A stretch of DNA of 64,000 nucleotides from JANPCX01 sp031431125 (GTDB taxonomy: Bacteria > Pseudomonadota > Gammaproteobacteria > Burkholderiales > Burkholderiaceae_C), in the NCBI GenBank assembly GCA_031431125.1, contig JANPCX010000053.1:1-64000 (forward strand), in the 5' to 3' direction. Below are positions 33,642-41,861 of the stretch, in pieces; within the stretch, counting starts at the first letter, position 1; each line of letters begins with the position of its first letter. The position numbers were made by a program, and so were the translations under genes. The notes beneath the pieces are model-generated. The model was not told the DNA's origin, did not search any database, and worked only from the letters and a program-made list of their open reading frames with translations.

Positions 33642-34751
33642 TTAGATCTCAGCGGCGGTTGACAGGTAGGACTTGACCTGTGCTTGCAACTGGCTGGCGT
33701 AGTTGTAGATGTCATCAGGCGAATCGAGACTGAAAACATCTTCCTCTTTCTTTTCGTTGAAAAGACCGAGACGCAGTTTCTCCTGGTTATTGAACCGAAG
33801 TCTGCATATTGGCTTTCTGTTGTTGTCATCAAGCAGGACAGCACAGTAGCTTTGCGCGTCGCGCATAACGACTCGTTTTGTGGGTACCAGCCCACGCACG
33901 ATGGCCCTGACGATATGAAAGCCTTCAAGCTCTTCCGACGATGTGATGATTTGTGGTTCCGACTGCGGAACAAGAGCCGCCGGTACTGGTAGCGCAGGCT
34001 GGGCGGGTGGTGATGGATCGGGTATCGAGAATGACTCTGGCGCCATTGCTCCCTTCAGACGTTCGTTGATTTTTTCACCGACGAGTTGCTCGAAAGCTCG
34101 CCTTGTGATCAATGTGAACTGATCGCGGATGGCTGGAGTGAAGCGCCGGCTGCCGAGAAGTTCGGATGACACCAAGCGAACAAAGTCTTCTGATGGATTG
34201 ACCATCCATTCCGTTAAGCGAGTCTGAATTGCTCGTGTGTACTTCAACTCGTTTGCAGTGGTCAGGATCGTCTCGAGATCAAACGCAGCCTTGGCGAATT
34301 TCTTTAATTCTTCAACGTCGCGTTCCTTGAAGTCAAGGATGTTGAACTCGAAGAAAGGCTTCTCGTCCATCTTATTGGGTTGCTCGAGATCGGTGAAGAA
34401 CCTATAGGCCAACCCGTTGGTAAGGACGCCGAAGCGGGCAGCGGTAACGTGAAAGTATCGGAAGAGCTGTCCGGCGTGATTGATACTGAGTTCTGCACCA
34501 GCCTTCTTGCACTCAAACAAAATGATGGGTTTGCCATCTCTCAGAATCGCGTAGTCAACTTTTTCGCCCTTTTTTGTACCGACATCAGCCACTAGTTCAG
34601 GTGTGACTTCCAAGGGGTCAAACACGTTATAGCCGAGGATCTGAATCAACGGCATCACCATAGCGTTCTTCGTCGCCTCCTCTGTTTGAATAATCCCCCG
34701 AGTGTTGGCGATGCGGGTCGCGAGAACGCGAAGTTGGTCAATAAAATCCAC
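33642..34751 (-). CDS. Orphan protein with type I restriction HsdR N-terminal nuclease domain
   Basis: 369 residues from a GTG with GGGAGA upstream; a codon at 34790 would add 13 residues. Residues ~25-110 match the HsdR N-terminal domain: TKNAMVMPLIQILGYNVFDPLEVTPE, then D67 in VDYAIL and IILFECKK with E80 and K82, the nuclease triad spacing. The later part has a helical middle and a C-terminal beta domain (~270-369). No helicase motor, HsdM or HsdS is present. Such stand-alone proteins occur widely and their role is unclear. A proline/alanine linker sits at ~245-265. Confidence 0.75.
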   Translation of the reverse strand: MDFIDQLRVLATRIANTRGIIQTEEATKNAMVMPLIQILGYNVFDPLEVTPELVADVGTKKGEKVDYAILRDGKPIILFECKKAGAELSINHAGQLFRYFHVTAARFGVLTNGLAYRFFTDLEQPNKMDEKPFFEFNILDFKERDVEELKKFAKAAFDLETILTTANELKYTRAIQTRLTEWMVNPSEDFVRLVSSELLGSRRFTPAIRDQFTLITRRAFEQLVGEKINERLKGAMAPESFSIPDPSPPAQPALPVPAALVPQSEPQIITSSEELEGFHIVRAIVRGLVPTKRVVMRDAQSYCAVLLDDNNRKPICRLRFNNQEKLRLGLFNEKKEEDVFSLDSPDDIYNYASQLQAQVKSYLSTAAEI

Positions 34752-34956
34752 CGGACTGTCTCCCTTTGATTGGTGGTGTATTTGTAGCACAACGGGTGTG
34801 TGCTATCGGCAAGCTGTGAGCCAAAGGCAGTTGGCAAATCCGGTTCAACGTCACTAAACCAGAGATGGTCGTAAAGTTGGGCGAACCTACCCCTGCCCCA
34901 GTGGCAGCGTTGGTAAGTACAGGAAGTGCTGCGTAGCAGCGTTGCATTGATCACGG

Positions 34957-35550
34957 ATGACAGGCATGAGAATCGTATGTGCATTGAACGCCCAGGAAGG
35001 CCAACGCCCAGACGTGTTGGTGCTTCCGGAAAACACCCGTCAGATTGAACTGTCTCAGGCGATCAAACAGCATCCGTTGGCGACTATTGTTGCTGCTGTC
35101 CATGACGGTCCATACATGCGCGCACATCTGATTAAAAACGGCATCAATCAGATCGATTACCTGAAGACTTTGCCGGACGGTCGTTCCAAACCATTCAATG
35201 GACCACAGCTTGCCCTGCCGTTCTACGAAGACCAAGAGGCATCGTTGGCGATGGGCGTGCTGATCTGTCGCGACTTTGAATGCAACAAGCTGCGAGGGAA
35301 ACTGTTGGCTCGTTTTGAATCAAGTCGATCTGAATACAAACTACTTTGCATTCCTGCGGACATGAGCAATGACTTCTTCCGAGAGGGCCCCGGCCTAACG
35401 TTTCCTGGTGTATTTGTGGCACTGAGCAATCACTGCCGGACATACAAGAATCCATGCCGCTGCCTTAGCTTCGTTGCCGACCCACATGGACGAGTCGTAT
35501 CGCGCCAAATAGCTTGTGAATCCATCGCTTTCAAGCTGCAAAACGTTTGA
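34957..35550 (+). CDS. Short nitrilase/carbon-nitrogen-hydrolase-like protein
   Basis: 197 residues; an ATG at 34966 is an equally good start. The nitrilase pattern is visible in DVLVLPENTR (the catalytic-type glutamate) and MGVLICRDFECN (the nucleophile-type cysteine), with strands ATIVAAVHDG and CLSFVADPHGRVV as in the family. The usual length is 260-300 residues. Here the segment between the first strand and the LPE motif is lost or very short, and the catalytic lysine is not obvious. It may be a divergent amidase or a degraded copy. No neighbour suggests a substrate. Confidence 0.5.
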   Translation: MTGMRIVCALNAQEGQRPDVLVLPENTRQIELSQAIKQHPLATIVAAVHDGPYMRAHLIKNGINQIDYLKTLPDGRSKPFNGPQLALPFYEDQEASLAMGVLICRDFECNKLRGKLLARFESSRSEYKLLCIPADMSNDFFREGPGLTFPGVFVALSNHCRTYKNPCRCLSFVADPHGRVVSRQIACESIAFKLQNV

Positions 35551-35562
35551 GTGACCTGAAAG

Positions 35563-36074
35563 TCAAATTGACACAAACAAAGGTACAAACCCAAATAGTT
35601 GTCGCTGCTCTTCCCAATCCACTGGCACCATGACCTGACGTCCCCGAAGCGTGTGCAAATTTAAATGCCGGGGCTGTGTGCCACTGAGGACAGCCTGCAC
35701 GATAACCGGTGCCAGCCGCGTCATGCGCAGCACCTCGGCCACCCAGCCAGCCTCCAGGTTCAGCCGGTGCGCCAAAGCGGTGATGGTGGCCACCTCTCCC
35801 GAGTCCAGCAGCTTCTGCCAATAAAAGGCCTTTCCCAGGGTGCGTATCAGCGGCAGGTCAAATGATGGCGCACCTTTGGGTCCGGCGACGGCATGTCGGA
35901 CTCAACGTCTCCTGGTGGCGCAATCAACAAAGTTCCTCGGTGCTGCCGTTTGATCGACAGCCGCAAGAACGTGACCCGGTGTTCCGTGGTGCTCAGATCC
36001 CTGGCTGGACCATTGCAGCGAATGGCCACGGCGGTTTGCAGAATGTCGGTGGTCTTGGTGCTCTTGGCCGTCAC
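35563..36074 (-). pseudogene. Frameshifted second copy of the recombinase-downstream protein
   Basis: Two frames on this strand together match the intact protein at 37123-37626: first STTEHRVTFLRLSIKRQHRGTLLIAPPGDVESDMPS, then, in another frame, the segment from the equivalent of PSFELPLIRTLGKAFYWQKL on to ATITALAHRLNLEAGWVAEVLRMTRLAP... Comparing bases with the intact copy shows one lost G in CTGTGCGCC (here CCGTCGCC). A GTG at 36074 with AAGGAG upstream is kept. No recombinase precedes it, so this is a relic of a former second module. Confidence 0.75.
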
Positions 36075-36168
36075 GCGCTAACTCCTTCCAGGCCGCACCC
36101 TGCATGGTCAAAGGATTCCACAGCCCTCATTCCTTTGGTCTCCTTCGCAGGTGGGTGATCAATGACTT

Positions 36169-36846
36169 TCAAGAAATGTGGCTTGGCGGCGTGAATATCC
36201 AGGCTTGCTGCAAATCTGTAGCAAGTTCGATCATGCGAGGCGCAATTGTCCGGGCCTTGGTGGGCTCAAAGTCGAGAGCGATGGTCTGAAGGCCGTCGAA
36301 GAGGCTGGTCTGCCAGCGCGTCCAAGCACCAAACCAGCGCAGCCGCGCAAACAGGGTCTGAACGACGATACGCAAGTGGGCGGCCAATTCCTCCGCGTCC
36401 CAGTCGAAACGGCATAGCAGGATGACGTAAGCGGACGCTTGTGAATAACTGTGCTGAGTCAGCATGATGGGATCAGGTCCATCCTCGCGACGAAGAAGCC
36501 GGATGGCTGGGTCAAACGCTTCCGGCGCAACAAGCAATCGGGCCATCGAGTGCACTGCTGCATCGGCATCCTCTTTGTCCCAGTCTTTGTCCAGTTTGAC
36601 GGCAAACCGGAGTTGCTTGTCTGCATACTTAACGAGTTGGTTGTGCAGCCATGCCAATACCTGCTCCTGGTCAGATCGATAACTAAAGTTCATAGGGAAG
36701 CCACGCTTCTCGGCGATGCGCTCGCCAATCAGCCATGCTTCGGTTTCCAAGTCTTCGAGCGCGTATTCACCTTGAGTACGGTAGGCAATTCGCCGAAGGT
36801 CAACTCGCCGTTGAACAAGGAATGCTTGATACGAGTCCATCGACAT
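36169..36846 (-). CDS. Hypothetical protein with sigma-region-like helices
   Basis: 225 residues from an ATG with GGGAG upstream. The first half is helical and charged (YQAFLVQRRVDLRRIAYRTQGEYALEDLETEAWLIGERIAEKRG, then LAWLHNQLVKYADKQLRFAV), loosely like region 2 of sigma factors. The second half (YVILLCRFDWDAEELAAHLRIVVQTLFARLRWFGAW) could be a region-4-like HTH. This is a weak impression. It lies just upstream of the frameshifted gene and may belong to the same degraded mobile element. Confidence 0.55.
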   Translation of the reverse strand: MSMDSYQAFLVQRRVDLRRIAYRTQGEYALEDLETEAWLIGERIAEKRGFPMNFSYRSDQEQVLAWLHNQLVKYADKQLRFAVKLDKDWDKEDADAAVHSMARLLVAPEAFDPAIRLLRREDGPDPIMLTQHSYSQASAYVILLCRFDWDAEELAAHLRIVVQTLFARLRWFGAWTRWQTSLFDGLQTIALDFEPTKARTIAPRMIELATDLQQAWIFTPPSHIS

Positions 36847-37122
36847 TCGTCATCTCCCTCGGTAGATCGAATTTTCCGTGATGGTCACCAAACCACCAAA
36901 AGTTATAGGAAGAAGGCGTGCTGCCTCTCATGTGGACTTGCCAAGCCCACGGCAAACGGACTCTTGCGACAAACATTGAATGGCCGATGTTCAGGCTGCT
37001 GGAACATCTGCACCAAGATCTGCTTTGAGTCGACTGATGTCATTCAAGGCAGACATCTCACTCAGACGCATTATGCAAATACTTTTTGGGGCATATTCAA
37101 TCGGCTTCTGGCAGGCCTACAT

Positions 37123-37626
37123 TTACTCAAATCCAAATCTCTGCCGCTGCTCCTTCCAACACAACGGCACAATGGCCTGCCTCCCCCGCAGCGCATGCAG
37201 ATTTAAATGCCTTGGCTGTGTTCCGCTGAGGATGGCGTGCACGATGTCGGGTGCCAACCGTGTCATACGCAACACCTCAGCCACCCAGCCAGGCTCCAGG
37301 TTCAGTTGGTGCGCCAAAGCGGTGATCGTTGCCACCTCTCCCGAATCCAGCAGCTTTTGCCAATAAAAGGCTTTGCCCAGGGTGCGTATCAGCGGCAGTT
37401 CAAATGACGGTGTACCTTGGGGCCCGGCGCACAGCACGCCTGAATCAACGTCGCCGGGCGGCGCAATCAGCAAAGTTCGCCGATGCCGCCGTTTGATCGA
37501 CAGCGGCACGAAGGTGACCCGGTTTTCGGCAGTGCTGTATTGCCGCACCGGGCTACTTTGCCTGCTTTTCACCGCAGGGCTTTTGATCGCGCCGTGGTGT
37601 GGGCTGCTGTTGGCCTGCGGCTTCAT
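37123..37626 (-). CDS. Serine-recombinase-associated protein (intact copy)
   Basis: 167 residues, overlapping the recombinase stop by 4 bases (ATGA). The first 40 residues are basic. FVPLSIKRRHRRTLLIAPPGD follows, then LIRTLGKAFYWQKLLDSGEVATITALAHQLNLEPGWVAEVLRMTRLAPDIVHAILSG, a clear helix-turn-helix region, and LNLHALRGRQAIVPLCWKEQRQRFGF. The HTH suggests it binds DNA and assists or directs the recombinase. A frameshifted homologue lies at 35563-36074. I recall the protein type with DUF2924 and recombinase genes in proteobacterial islands. Confidence 0.75.
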   Translation of the reverse strand: MKPQANSSPHHGAIKSPAVKSRQSSPVRQYSTAENRVTFVPLSIKRRHRRTLLIAPPGDVDSGVLCAGPQGTPSFELPLIRTLGKAFYWQKLLDSGEVATITALAHQLNLEPGWVAEVLRMTRLAPDIVHAILSGTQPRHLNLHALRGRQAIVPLCWKEQRQRFGFE

Positions 37627-39062
37627 ACCTGTGCCCCTTGCTCAATTTCAGCCTGCTGCGTTTCTTTGACCAAAGGATGCTGGGTCACCTCAATCCCCAG
37701 ACCCTGCCAGCCATCTTGGCACCACACGATGTCCAGGCCCTCTGCGTGCAGTTGAACCCGCTCGATGAGCAGCCGTGCGATGCGTTGCTGTTCCGATGGG
37801 AACAACTGGCCCCACACCTGCCCCATTTGCCGCATGGCCACGACCGCCTGGGCTTCGTCGAGCGTCTCTGTGCTGTGAGCCCGTTTGGGGGCCAACTGCT
37901 GCGCCGCCCTCCACACCGCGATCACCATCTCCGGCCGCTGCAAGGTAGCGTGGATCTGTTGCAGCACAGCCTGCTCAATCTCGGCGGCAGGCAAGGGCCG
38001 CAGCAGATCAGCTCCTGAACCCGCCACCGAGGCTGCACTGCGTCGCTTGTACAAGTAAGGCACGTAGTACCGATAGCGTTTGCCATTCTTCTTGGTGGTG
38101 TAGGTGGGCAGCATGCGCTGCCCGTCTGGTGCATAAAGCAGCCCTGCCAGCAACGCCGGGTGGTCGGTGTCTTTGACTCGGGGGCCCTGGCGACGGGCGT
38201 CCACCAAGGTGTGCACCTGGTCCCACAGTGTCTGGCTCACGATGGCTTGGTGCTGACCAGCAAAACTCTCGCCTTTGTGCACCATCTCACCAAGGTACAG
38301 CCGGTTGCGCAACATCACGAACAGAATCTGCTGATCGATGGGCCGTCCAGGTTTAAAAACGCCCGCCTGATTCACCCAGGCCTTGGTGGTGCGTCCTTCT
38401 ACCGCCAGCTCGCGTACCAAACGTGCCGCTGAGCCGTGCTCGGCATAACGCGCAAAGATGTCGCGCACCAGATCTGCTTCGACTTCGTTCACCACCAGCT
38501 TGCGGTCCCGCACGTCGTAACCCAGAGGCGGCACACCACCCATCCACATGCCCTTGGCTTTACTGGCCGCGATCTTGTCTCGGATGCGCTCGCCAGTGAC
38601 CTCGCGCTCGAACTGCGCAAACGACAGCAGAATGTTCAGCGTCAACCGCCCCATGCTCGTGGTGGTGTTGAACTGCTGGGTGACGGAAACAAAGGTCACA
38701 CCATAGGCATCGAAGCAATCCACCATGCGAGCGAAGTCACCGAGGCTGCGTGACAGCCGGTCGATTTTGTAGACCACCACCACGTCGACACGGCCCGCTT
38801 CGATGTCGGCCAGCAGGCGTTTAAGGCCTGGGCGGTCCATGTTGCCGCCCGAGTAACCGCCATCGTCATAACCGTCTTCGAGTGCGATCCAACCTTCGTG
38901 GCGCTGGCTGGCAATGAACGACTTGCCCGCATCGGCCTGCGCTTCCAAACTGTTGTACTCCTGCTCCAAGCCTTCCTCGGTGGATTTCCGGGTGTAGATG
39001 GCGCAGCGCTTTTTGGGCGTCAGTGTTGACCCGGTGCCAAGGGCTGTTCTACGTGTGGTCAT
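37623..39062 (-). CDS. Large serine recombinase / integrase
   Basis: 479 residues. The catalytic domain (~18-160) contains nucleophile S27 in AIYTRKSTEEG, YDDGGYSGGNMDRPGLKRLL, VYKIDRLSRSLGDFARM and LLSFAQFEREVTGERIRDKI. The recombinase domain (~175-290) has GVPPLGYDVRDRKLVVNEVEADLVRDIFARY, and a zinc-ribbon-like region lacks the usual cysteines. Both ends overlap neighbours by ATGA. This is the likely integrase of a mobile element, possibly of the prophage starting near 43 kb, although nearly 4 kb of other genes lie between. Confidence 0.92.
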   Translation of the reverse strand: MTTRRTALGTGSTLTPKKRCAIYTRKSTEEGLEQEYNSLEAQADAGKSFIASQRHEGWIALEDGYDDGGYSGGNMDRPGLKRLLADIEAGRVDVVVVYKIDRLSRSLGDFARMVDCFDAYGVTFVSVTQQFNTTTSMGRLTLNILLSFAQFEREVTGERIRDKIAASKAKGMWMGGVPPLGYDVRDRKLVVNEVEADLVRDIFARYAEHGSAARLVRELAVEGRTTKAWVNQAGVFKPGRPIDQQILFVMLRNRLYLGEMVHKGESFAGQHQAIVSQTLWDQVHTLVDARRQGPRVKDTDHPALLAGLLYAPDGQRMLPTYTTKKNGKRYRYYVPYLYKRRSAASVAGSGADLLRPLPAAEIEQAVLQQIHATLQRPEMVIAVWRAAQQLAPKRAHSTETLDEAQAVVAMRQMGQVWGQLFPSEQQRIARLLIERVQLHAEGLDIVWCQDGWQGLGIEVTQHPLVKETQQAEIEQGAQV

Positions 39063-39565
39063 GCCGACACCTCCAAACTGGCCTTGCTTTTGCGAGCAGT
39101 TGTTTTAATTCCAAAAAAAACCGGCCCACTCCAAGGCGTGCCGGTGATCGCCCTGGCCACGCCCGACAAGCTTTTGAAGGGCTGACCCTGCCACTCGAAG
39201 CGCCCGTCTGGCAGCACAGTGACCCGGTGCGCTATGCCATTGAATTCGCGGACCAAGGAGGTGCCAGGTATCAAGCGACTGTTGGCCTGTTTGTCCAGGC
39301 CCGGAATGAGGCCAGTCTCGCCAATCTTCTCCAGCTTGCGACGGAACGCAGTGGGCAAACCGCCGATGGCGCTTTCTTGCAGCTTGTAGGCCAGACGGCT
39401 TTCCAGGTAGGACCGGTGGTGGTGCGCGGGCCGCTGCTTGAAATGCTCGTCCCACAGCGCCCACAAGTCGGCCATGGGCAGGTGGGGCAGTTCGGCGAGT
39501 TGGCTGGGCAGCGTGGTGGCCGCGATTTGCGCTGGCCGCGTCGATTGGTTCGTCTTGCGTGTCAT
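39059..39565 (-). CDS. DUF2924-family protein
   Basis: 168 residues; start and stop both lie in ATGA overlaps. The family pattern is clear: LPHLPMADLWALWDEHF, then RSYLESRLAYKLQESAIGGL, KLEKIG, LIPGTSLVREFNGIAHRVTVLPDGRFEWQGQPFKSLSGVARAITGTPWSGPVFFGI. DUF2924 genes are typically found just before large serine recombinases in phages and islands. The function is unknown. The C-terminal WQGQ-SLS-ARAITG part resembles a small DNA-binding domain. Confidence 0.85.
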   Translation of the reverse strand: MTRKTNQSTRPAQIAATTLPSQLAELPHLPMADLWALWDEHFKQRPAHHHRSYLESRLAYKLQESAIGGLPTAFRRKLEKIGETGLIPGLDKQANSRLIPGTSLVREFNGIAHRVTVLPDGRFEWQGQPFKSLSGVARAITGTPWSGPVFFGIKTTARKSKASLEVSA

Positions 39566-39816
39566 TGAACACCTTCAGGTTGAGAGGGGTTCGTATTGAC
39601 GCTCTGGTCGGCGGTCAAGCCAAGTCGAACCGGGCTTGTTTCAACTGGGGTGTCGCACAACGTCACTGCATCGGCGCCGGGGACTTGACTCGTGGAGTGA
39701 AGCCCCCTCAGCCAGGCAGTGGCCAGCAGGTCGGCAATTTCAATTTGGGGTGGGCGCGGTTCGACAGCAAATCGGGGTGCTGACGAAAAGTTGGCGCGGG
39801 TGAGATTGGTTGGCAT
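39562..39816 (-). CDS. Small leader gene of the DUF2924-recombinase operon
   Basis: 84 residues; its stop overlaps the DUF2924 start (ATGA), supporting a real gene. The middle (RPPQIEIADLLATAWLRGLHSTS) is a helix that could form part of an HTH. The rest is low complexity. It is the first of four genes coupled by ATGA overlaps. No family is recognised. Confidence 0.6.
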   Translation of the reverse strand: MPTNLTRANFSSAPRFAVEPRPPQIEIADLLATAWLRGLHSTSQVPGADAVTLCDTPVETSPVRLGLTADQSVNTNPSQPEGVQ

Positions 39817-39979
39817 GTCGGCATCGAACTGTTTCGGTGCCGATGATTGTTGTGGGGCCGCCTACAGAATCCAAGCCAGAGAGGAACAGCACCTGCATAA
39901 ATGCAGCAAACCTTTCCTATCTCTCGCTAACGAACACCGCAAAAATATCTGGCAATGCCGCCGGCTTTCGTTCAATCGT

Positions 39980-40423
39980 TCAGGAGTATTCAATGCGGAA
40001 TTGCATGCGTGGCCCATCAATCGAAAGCACCACCCGATTCAAGACATCGCGACCAATCATGCCGTCTATGGAGTGATTGAACAATGGTCTGCCAATAACT
40101 TCAATCGCAGGCAAAATCAGTGGGGCATCTCCATAGGTCATCAGTTTGAAGCTGACGTCATAGGTATTGCAAGTCGTCGGCTTTTCATCTGAAGTCGAAG
40201 TCAGGATATCCGTCGTACCGCGCGGAGCTATGCTGAGCGCGCGCATGTGCTGCTCATTCACCATCGTGGTGTCCGCTCCAGTGTCGATGATGAATGACAG
40301 ACGCAGATCAGGATTGGGCTCAAGCCCTCGCGCTACCATCGCCCGGCGGCGAGGTTCACTTATTCCGATCCAAACGTCAATAAGCGGCCCACTGGCCCCA
40401 AACCGACCCGTTACGAACGGCAC
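39980..40423 (-). CDS. Retropepsin-like aspartic protease domain protein
   Basis: 147 residues. The first strand-loop has the hallmark FIIDTGADTTMV (catalytic D47-T-G-A). A later GMIGRDVLNR is the hydrophobic-hydrophobic-Gly element that completes the retropepsin fold. As in retroviral proteases the molecule has one catalytic aspartate and would act as a dimer. No membrane segment or signal peptide. It overlaps the small gene upstream by 13 bases. Substrate unknown. Confidence 0.75.
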   Translation of the reverse strand: MPFVTGRFGASGPLIDVWIGISEPRRRAMVARGLEPNPDLRLSFIIDTGADTTMVNEQHMRALSIAPRGTTDILTSTSDEKPTTCNTYDVSFKLMTYGDAPLILPAIEVIGRPLFNHSIDGMIGRDVLNRVVLSIDGPRMQFRIEYS

Positions 40424-40653
40424 GGCCCGAGGTCACGGGTGAAGTGTGCGACTGCCTGATCGGGTGCGACTTTCTTGACGAAAAAGGAGTCAAGTCCGAA
40501 TTCATCGTAGGCCCAAGTTAGTGCCTGCTCGTAGGATTCGGAGAAGTGGGCCAGGATTGAACCCTTGATCACGACATACTGACCATTGTGGCTGCCAAGC
40601 ATTTTTGGCAGCTGCGTTTGGTATGTCTGAAACTCGGTCTGCAATGTCGACAC
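40411..40653 (-). CDS. Small protein paired with the retropepsin-like gene
   Basis: 80 residues. The core (NGQYVVIKGSILAHFSESYEQALTWAYDEFGLDSFFVKKV) matches in layout the small DUF5678-type proteins: two strands, a helix ending in F/Y-G, then F-V-K. It overlaps the retropepsin gene by 13 bases and precedes it, so the two are co-translated. It may be the substrate or regulator of the protease. Family membership is from memory. Confidence 0.6.
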   Translation of the reverse strand: MSTLQTEFQTYQTQLPKMLGSHNGQYVVIKGSILAHFSESYEQALTWAYDEFGLDSFFVKKVAPDQAVAHFTRDLGPCRS

Positions 40654-40715
40654 GGTCTAACCTTTGTGAGGATCAATAGATCACCGATTTCCACGTGATC
40701 TTCGCTATCAACAAG

Positions 40716-40724
40716 TTATCCACA
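40716..40724 (+). promoter_or_regulatory. Perfect DnaA-box sequence TTATCCACA
   Basis: The nine-base DnaA consensus TTATCCACA occurs in the gap before the retropepsin pair, followed at once by the similar TACCCACAG. A single box without an AT-rich element or cluster is weak evidence for an origin. It may regulate the leftward genes. Confidence 0.3.
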
Positions 40725-40868
40725 GAATTACCCACAGATTTCCGGGTAGCGTACCGAAAGCCGAGATTTCTTGCAAGGATTTTCCTTCGAGATCAAGGGC
40801 AACATGGTCTTCCCACCACACGGCGCTGAGAAGCGCCCAGGTGATGGTCGGCTCAGCCCACTGGTTGG

Positions 40869-41861
40869 CTATGTCCTTAACCAGCACTCACCATGCCCAT
40901 AAGCAATCTGGCTGCGCCAGTCTTCTTTCTTCCCATGGAATACCTTGGACAACTCAGTGCCCGAGGCATATCCGGCGTGGGTTAACAGCGCCGATGTTTT
41001 GAGCCGCTGTCCCATCGCGTCGCCCCGCTGCCATCCCTCAAATAGTTGCCGAACCAGCATACGGTGCTTGCTGCGGTAAGGCACTCGGTTGCCACGAATC
41101 TCCAGCCAACTGCCGTCAGGCGCGCACTGCACCGGCGAGGCGTCTTGGGTTGGGATTGCATAGCCTGGTTGGCACAACATCTGCGCCAGTCGCTGGGTGT
41201 CGAACACTTTTCTTGCGCTCATCAACTGGTTCAAATCCGCCCAGATCAGATGCGGGGGCAACGGGACATCCTCCGGCCTCGGCGTCGAGGTCAACAGCAC
41301 ATGAGGAATTCGGCTGGGCAGACGGTTGATGTATTCGACAACGGCGTCAAGGCGATCCCGTCGCAGCGCCCTTCCAAACCAAATCTCGTGGGGTGTCGCG
41401 CCTCCGTTTTTACCGCCCAGTCGCGCCGTGCCCAACTCCCACAGCAGATCAGGCAACTGCTCCATCACCGTCAAACGCGGCGGAATGTCCAGTGCCTGGC
41501 GGTGCATTTCGAAGAAGACAGCGGGTGCGACTTTCCAGCTCGTGATCTCCAGCACGTCCAGCCCCACCCAGATTTTGGGTCGGCCCAGGCCACGGCTGAG
41601 CCAATAGCCCCAGCAATCTCGATGTTCTGGGTGGCGCACCACAGGAACACTGGGGCAGTCGTCATCCGATTCATCCGGCACGATCTCTTGGTCGTAGAGG
41701 GTGTGCAGCAGCCCTTCACTCTGGGAGTCAAGAGCCTGGGATTGAAGCGCCAGCTCTTGAAGCACATCACGCACTCCGCGATCTTGCCTAAAGGCTTCAA
41801 TCTCCCCCGATTCACGGTCGAGCCCATGCAGCAGAGCTTGATAAACCTGTGGCTCAAACAT
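40869..41861 (-). CDS. Unknown protein, second of a two-gene system
   Basis: About 330 residues; starts at 41900, 41870 or 41861 are possible, all near the end of the upstream gene. No known domain. Residues ~125-215 are mixed (FFEMHRQALDIPPRLTVMEQLPDLLWELG, then VEYINRLPSRIPHVLLTSTPRPEDVPLPPHLIW). The last ~90 residues (SWLEIRGNRVPYRSKHRMLVRQLFEGWQRGDAMGQRLKTSALLTHAGYASGTELSKVF) look like a winged-helix DNA-binding domain of the response-regulator output type. The first gene overlaps or abuts it, so both form one system. Confidence 0.6.
   Translation of the reverse strand: MFEPQVYQALLHGLDRESGEIEAFRQDRGVRDVLQELALQSQALDSQSEGLLHTLYDQEIVPDESDDDCPSVPVVRHPEHRDCWGYWLSRGLGRPKIWVGLDVLEITSWKVAPAVFFEMHRQALDIPPRLTVMEQLPDLLWELGTARLGGKNGGATPHEIWFGRALRRDRLDAVVEYINRLPSRIPHVLLTSTPRPEDVPLPPHLIWADLNQLMSARKVFDTQRLAQMLCQPGYAIPTQDASPVQCAPDGSWLEIRGNRVPYRSKHRMLVRQLFEGWQRGDAMGQRLKTSALLTHAGYASGTELSKVFHGKKEDWRSQIAYGHGECWLRT

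Noticed and set aside
34957..35550. Functional nitrilase
   Set aside because: The catalytic lysine region is not recognisable and the protein is about a quarter shorter than the family, so only a family resemblance is claimed.
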